Source: Istiophorus platypterus
Taxonomy: Eukaryota > Chordata > Actinopteri > Istiophoriformes > Istiophoridae
NCBI GenBank assembly: GCA_016859345.1
Contig: CM029119.1
Coordinates: 11,628,396-11,692,395 of the forward strand
Direction: 5' to 3'
DNA length: 64,000 nt
Both the position numbers and the translations under genes were made by a program. Below the pieces are notes generated by a model. That model saw nothing but the letters and a program-made list of their open reading frames with translations. It did not search any database and was not told where the DNA came from. The first letter of the stretch is position 1; every line of letters starts with the position of its first letter. Below are positions 62,801 through 64,000 of this stretch, piece by piece.

Positions 62801-64000
62801 ACCTTCAGATAAACTCTTTGCTTCCGTTCTGAGTCATTATTAGTCAAAAGCCCTCAGACTATTGATCGAGAGTAGCCAATAGAGTGCTGTGCCATCAGTT
62901 TGTGTGAGCATGTCTCATTAGAGTGCTGTGCAACATCACTTAGAGTGGGAATTGGTATCTTGAGTTGCACTTTGAGGAAATAATCCTGTGTGTAGAATAA
63001 TGTACAGTTTATTTGTAAGACATTGCTAAGGGCAGCAGTAACGGCCCTTGCCAGAATTTTGCCATCATAGATCTTTCCAGTCACAATGATTAAGGCAGTA
63101 TTGTGTAAAACTACCCAACATGTGAAAGGCAGACTGTGCCTTGGCAGCCTTGAGGCTTTCAGAGTGGCCTTTCTTCCCCCAGCAGTGCGATAGGCTGCTG
63201 TCAACAAAGCCGAGTCTGTTCTAAAGGAGCAGCTACTTTATCAAGCTACTTCACAACACAGGGTTTCCACACAGCTCTCTTGGATGGTAAAAGACTTGTC
63301 AGTGTTTCCACTCCAGATAAAAATGGTAAATGACACTGTCAGCCGGTCGTGTGGTATGTGACGGCTTGAAGAAAATGACATTGAATCAGTGAAAGGTTTT
63401 AAAAAGAAGATGGAAGTGAACAAATGCTCTTCCTTAAAGTGGTTTACAATGATCTATTAAAGGAAAGGGATATTTGGGTTGTGGTTTTGGGTTAGTTGTT
63501 GGTTCGTTAGAACTAAAACTAGAAGCCCTCACGTCACCATTTCCTCTTTCCCTCGTATTTTCTGTTCACTATCAATGATCAAATAGGGGCAACATTCCAA
63601 AAAATACATTTTACCTCATTCATAAAGCAGAAATGCTTAACATTGGGAGGTTCTAATATGATGATTTGCTACTTTTTTTAAATTGAATATGATTAGGTTT
63701 GTACAAAACATGAAATTTGGAAATATTATCCTGGCCTCTGGGAACTATAATTTGACATTTTCACTAGCCTCTAAGATGTTTATAGAGTAAACTATTAACT
63801 ATTAGCCAAAAAAAACAACAGATGAACCGATAGCTATAAGGATCTCAAGTTGCAACCCTAATGTTGAGTTGGGTCAGTGTTTGTATCATAAGCATGTGGT
63901 CCAAAATCTTGACAGAGGCTCAAAATAGGGAAGGTGTTCAGGCACCACATACTGCTTGACAACAACAGTTATAAACTTGGGTCTGCGTTCTATTTTTGCA
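56854..64000 (+). other. vinculin intron 1 (open at the window end)
   Basis: At least 7.1 kb with no further vinculin exon, consistent with the long first intron of vertebrate VCL genes. It contains a TTTAC-type short repeat near 62130-62170 and A/T homopolymers. No nested gene, RNA gene or recognisable transposon was seen. The minus-strand frames near 62854-63423 have no recognisable similarity. Confidence 0.7.

Noticed and set aside
1..64000. CRISPR array, operon-like or prokaryotic defence system
   Set aside because: All supported genes are vertebrate with introns; no regularly spaced repeat array is present.

Overview
This is a nuclear genomic window from a bony fish, very probably a percomorph teleost. 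The evidence is intron-split genes with canonical GT/AG junctions, vertebrate gene content, long AT-rich intergenic DNA, TG/CA, CTT and GA microsatellites, and degenerate interspersed repeats of kinds I recognise as common in percomorph fish. I could run no searches: gene calls come from reading translations and checking that every splice junction keeps frame.

Layout from left to right. (1) 1-6400 (+): coasy, bifunctional coenzyme A synthase, complete in 9 coding exons (558 aa), followed by an exact-looking tandem copy (820-bp period) of its last two exons. (2) 8060-17100 (-): a complete short myosin light chain kinase of 852 aa in 16 coding exons (Ig-Ig-Fn3-kinase-CaM site-Ig), convergent with coasy. 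(3) 20744-23768 (+): a CD63-like tetraspanin, 239 aa in 7 exons. (4) 25052-28089 (+): pus3, tRNA pseudouridine synthase, 480 aa. (5) 29837-31883 (+): dcakd, a dephospho-CoA kinase-domain protein, 229 aa. (6) 31884-44392: 12.5 kb without a convincing gene, holding a decayed Penelope-like retroelement, a MITE-like copy and dispersed repeats. (7) 44393-48310 (-): a C1q-like secreted synaptic protein, best fit c1ql1, two coding exons. (8) 48311-56685: another gene-poor stretch. (9) 56686-56853 (+): the first coding exon of vinculin, with the rest of the window (56854-64000) lying in its first intron.

The genes do not form one pathway, but two of them, coasy and dcakd, carry related dephospho-CoA kinase domains, and coasy, dcakd and c1ql1 all have human orthologues on 17q21. 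The window therefore preserves part of an ancestral linkage group, next to vinculin (human 10q22) and pus3 (human 11q24), which are not on that chromosome in human. I found no bacterial-type system, CRISPR array or convincing RNA gene. The most notable items are the near-identical duplication of the coasy terminal exons (recent event or assembly artefact), a 131-codon open extension upstream of the expected c1ql1 signal peptide, a shared 12-bp palindrome in the pus3 and dcakd promoter regions, and a GIY-YIG-bearing Penelope relic.
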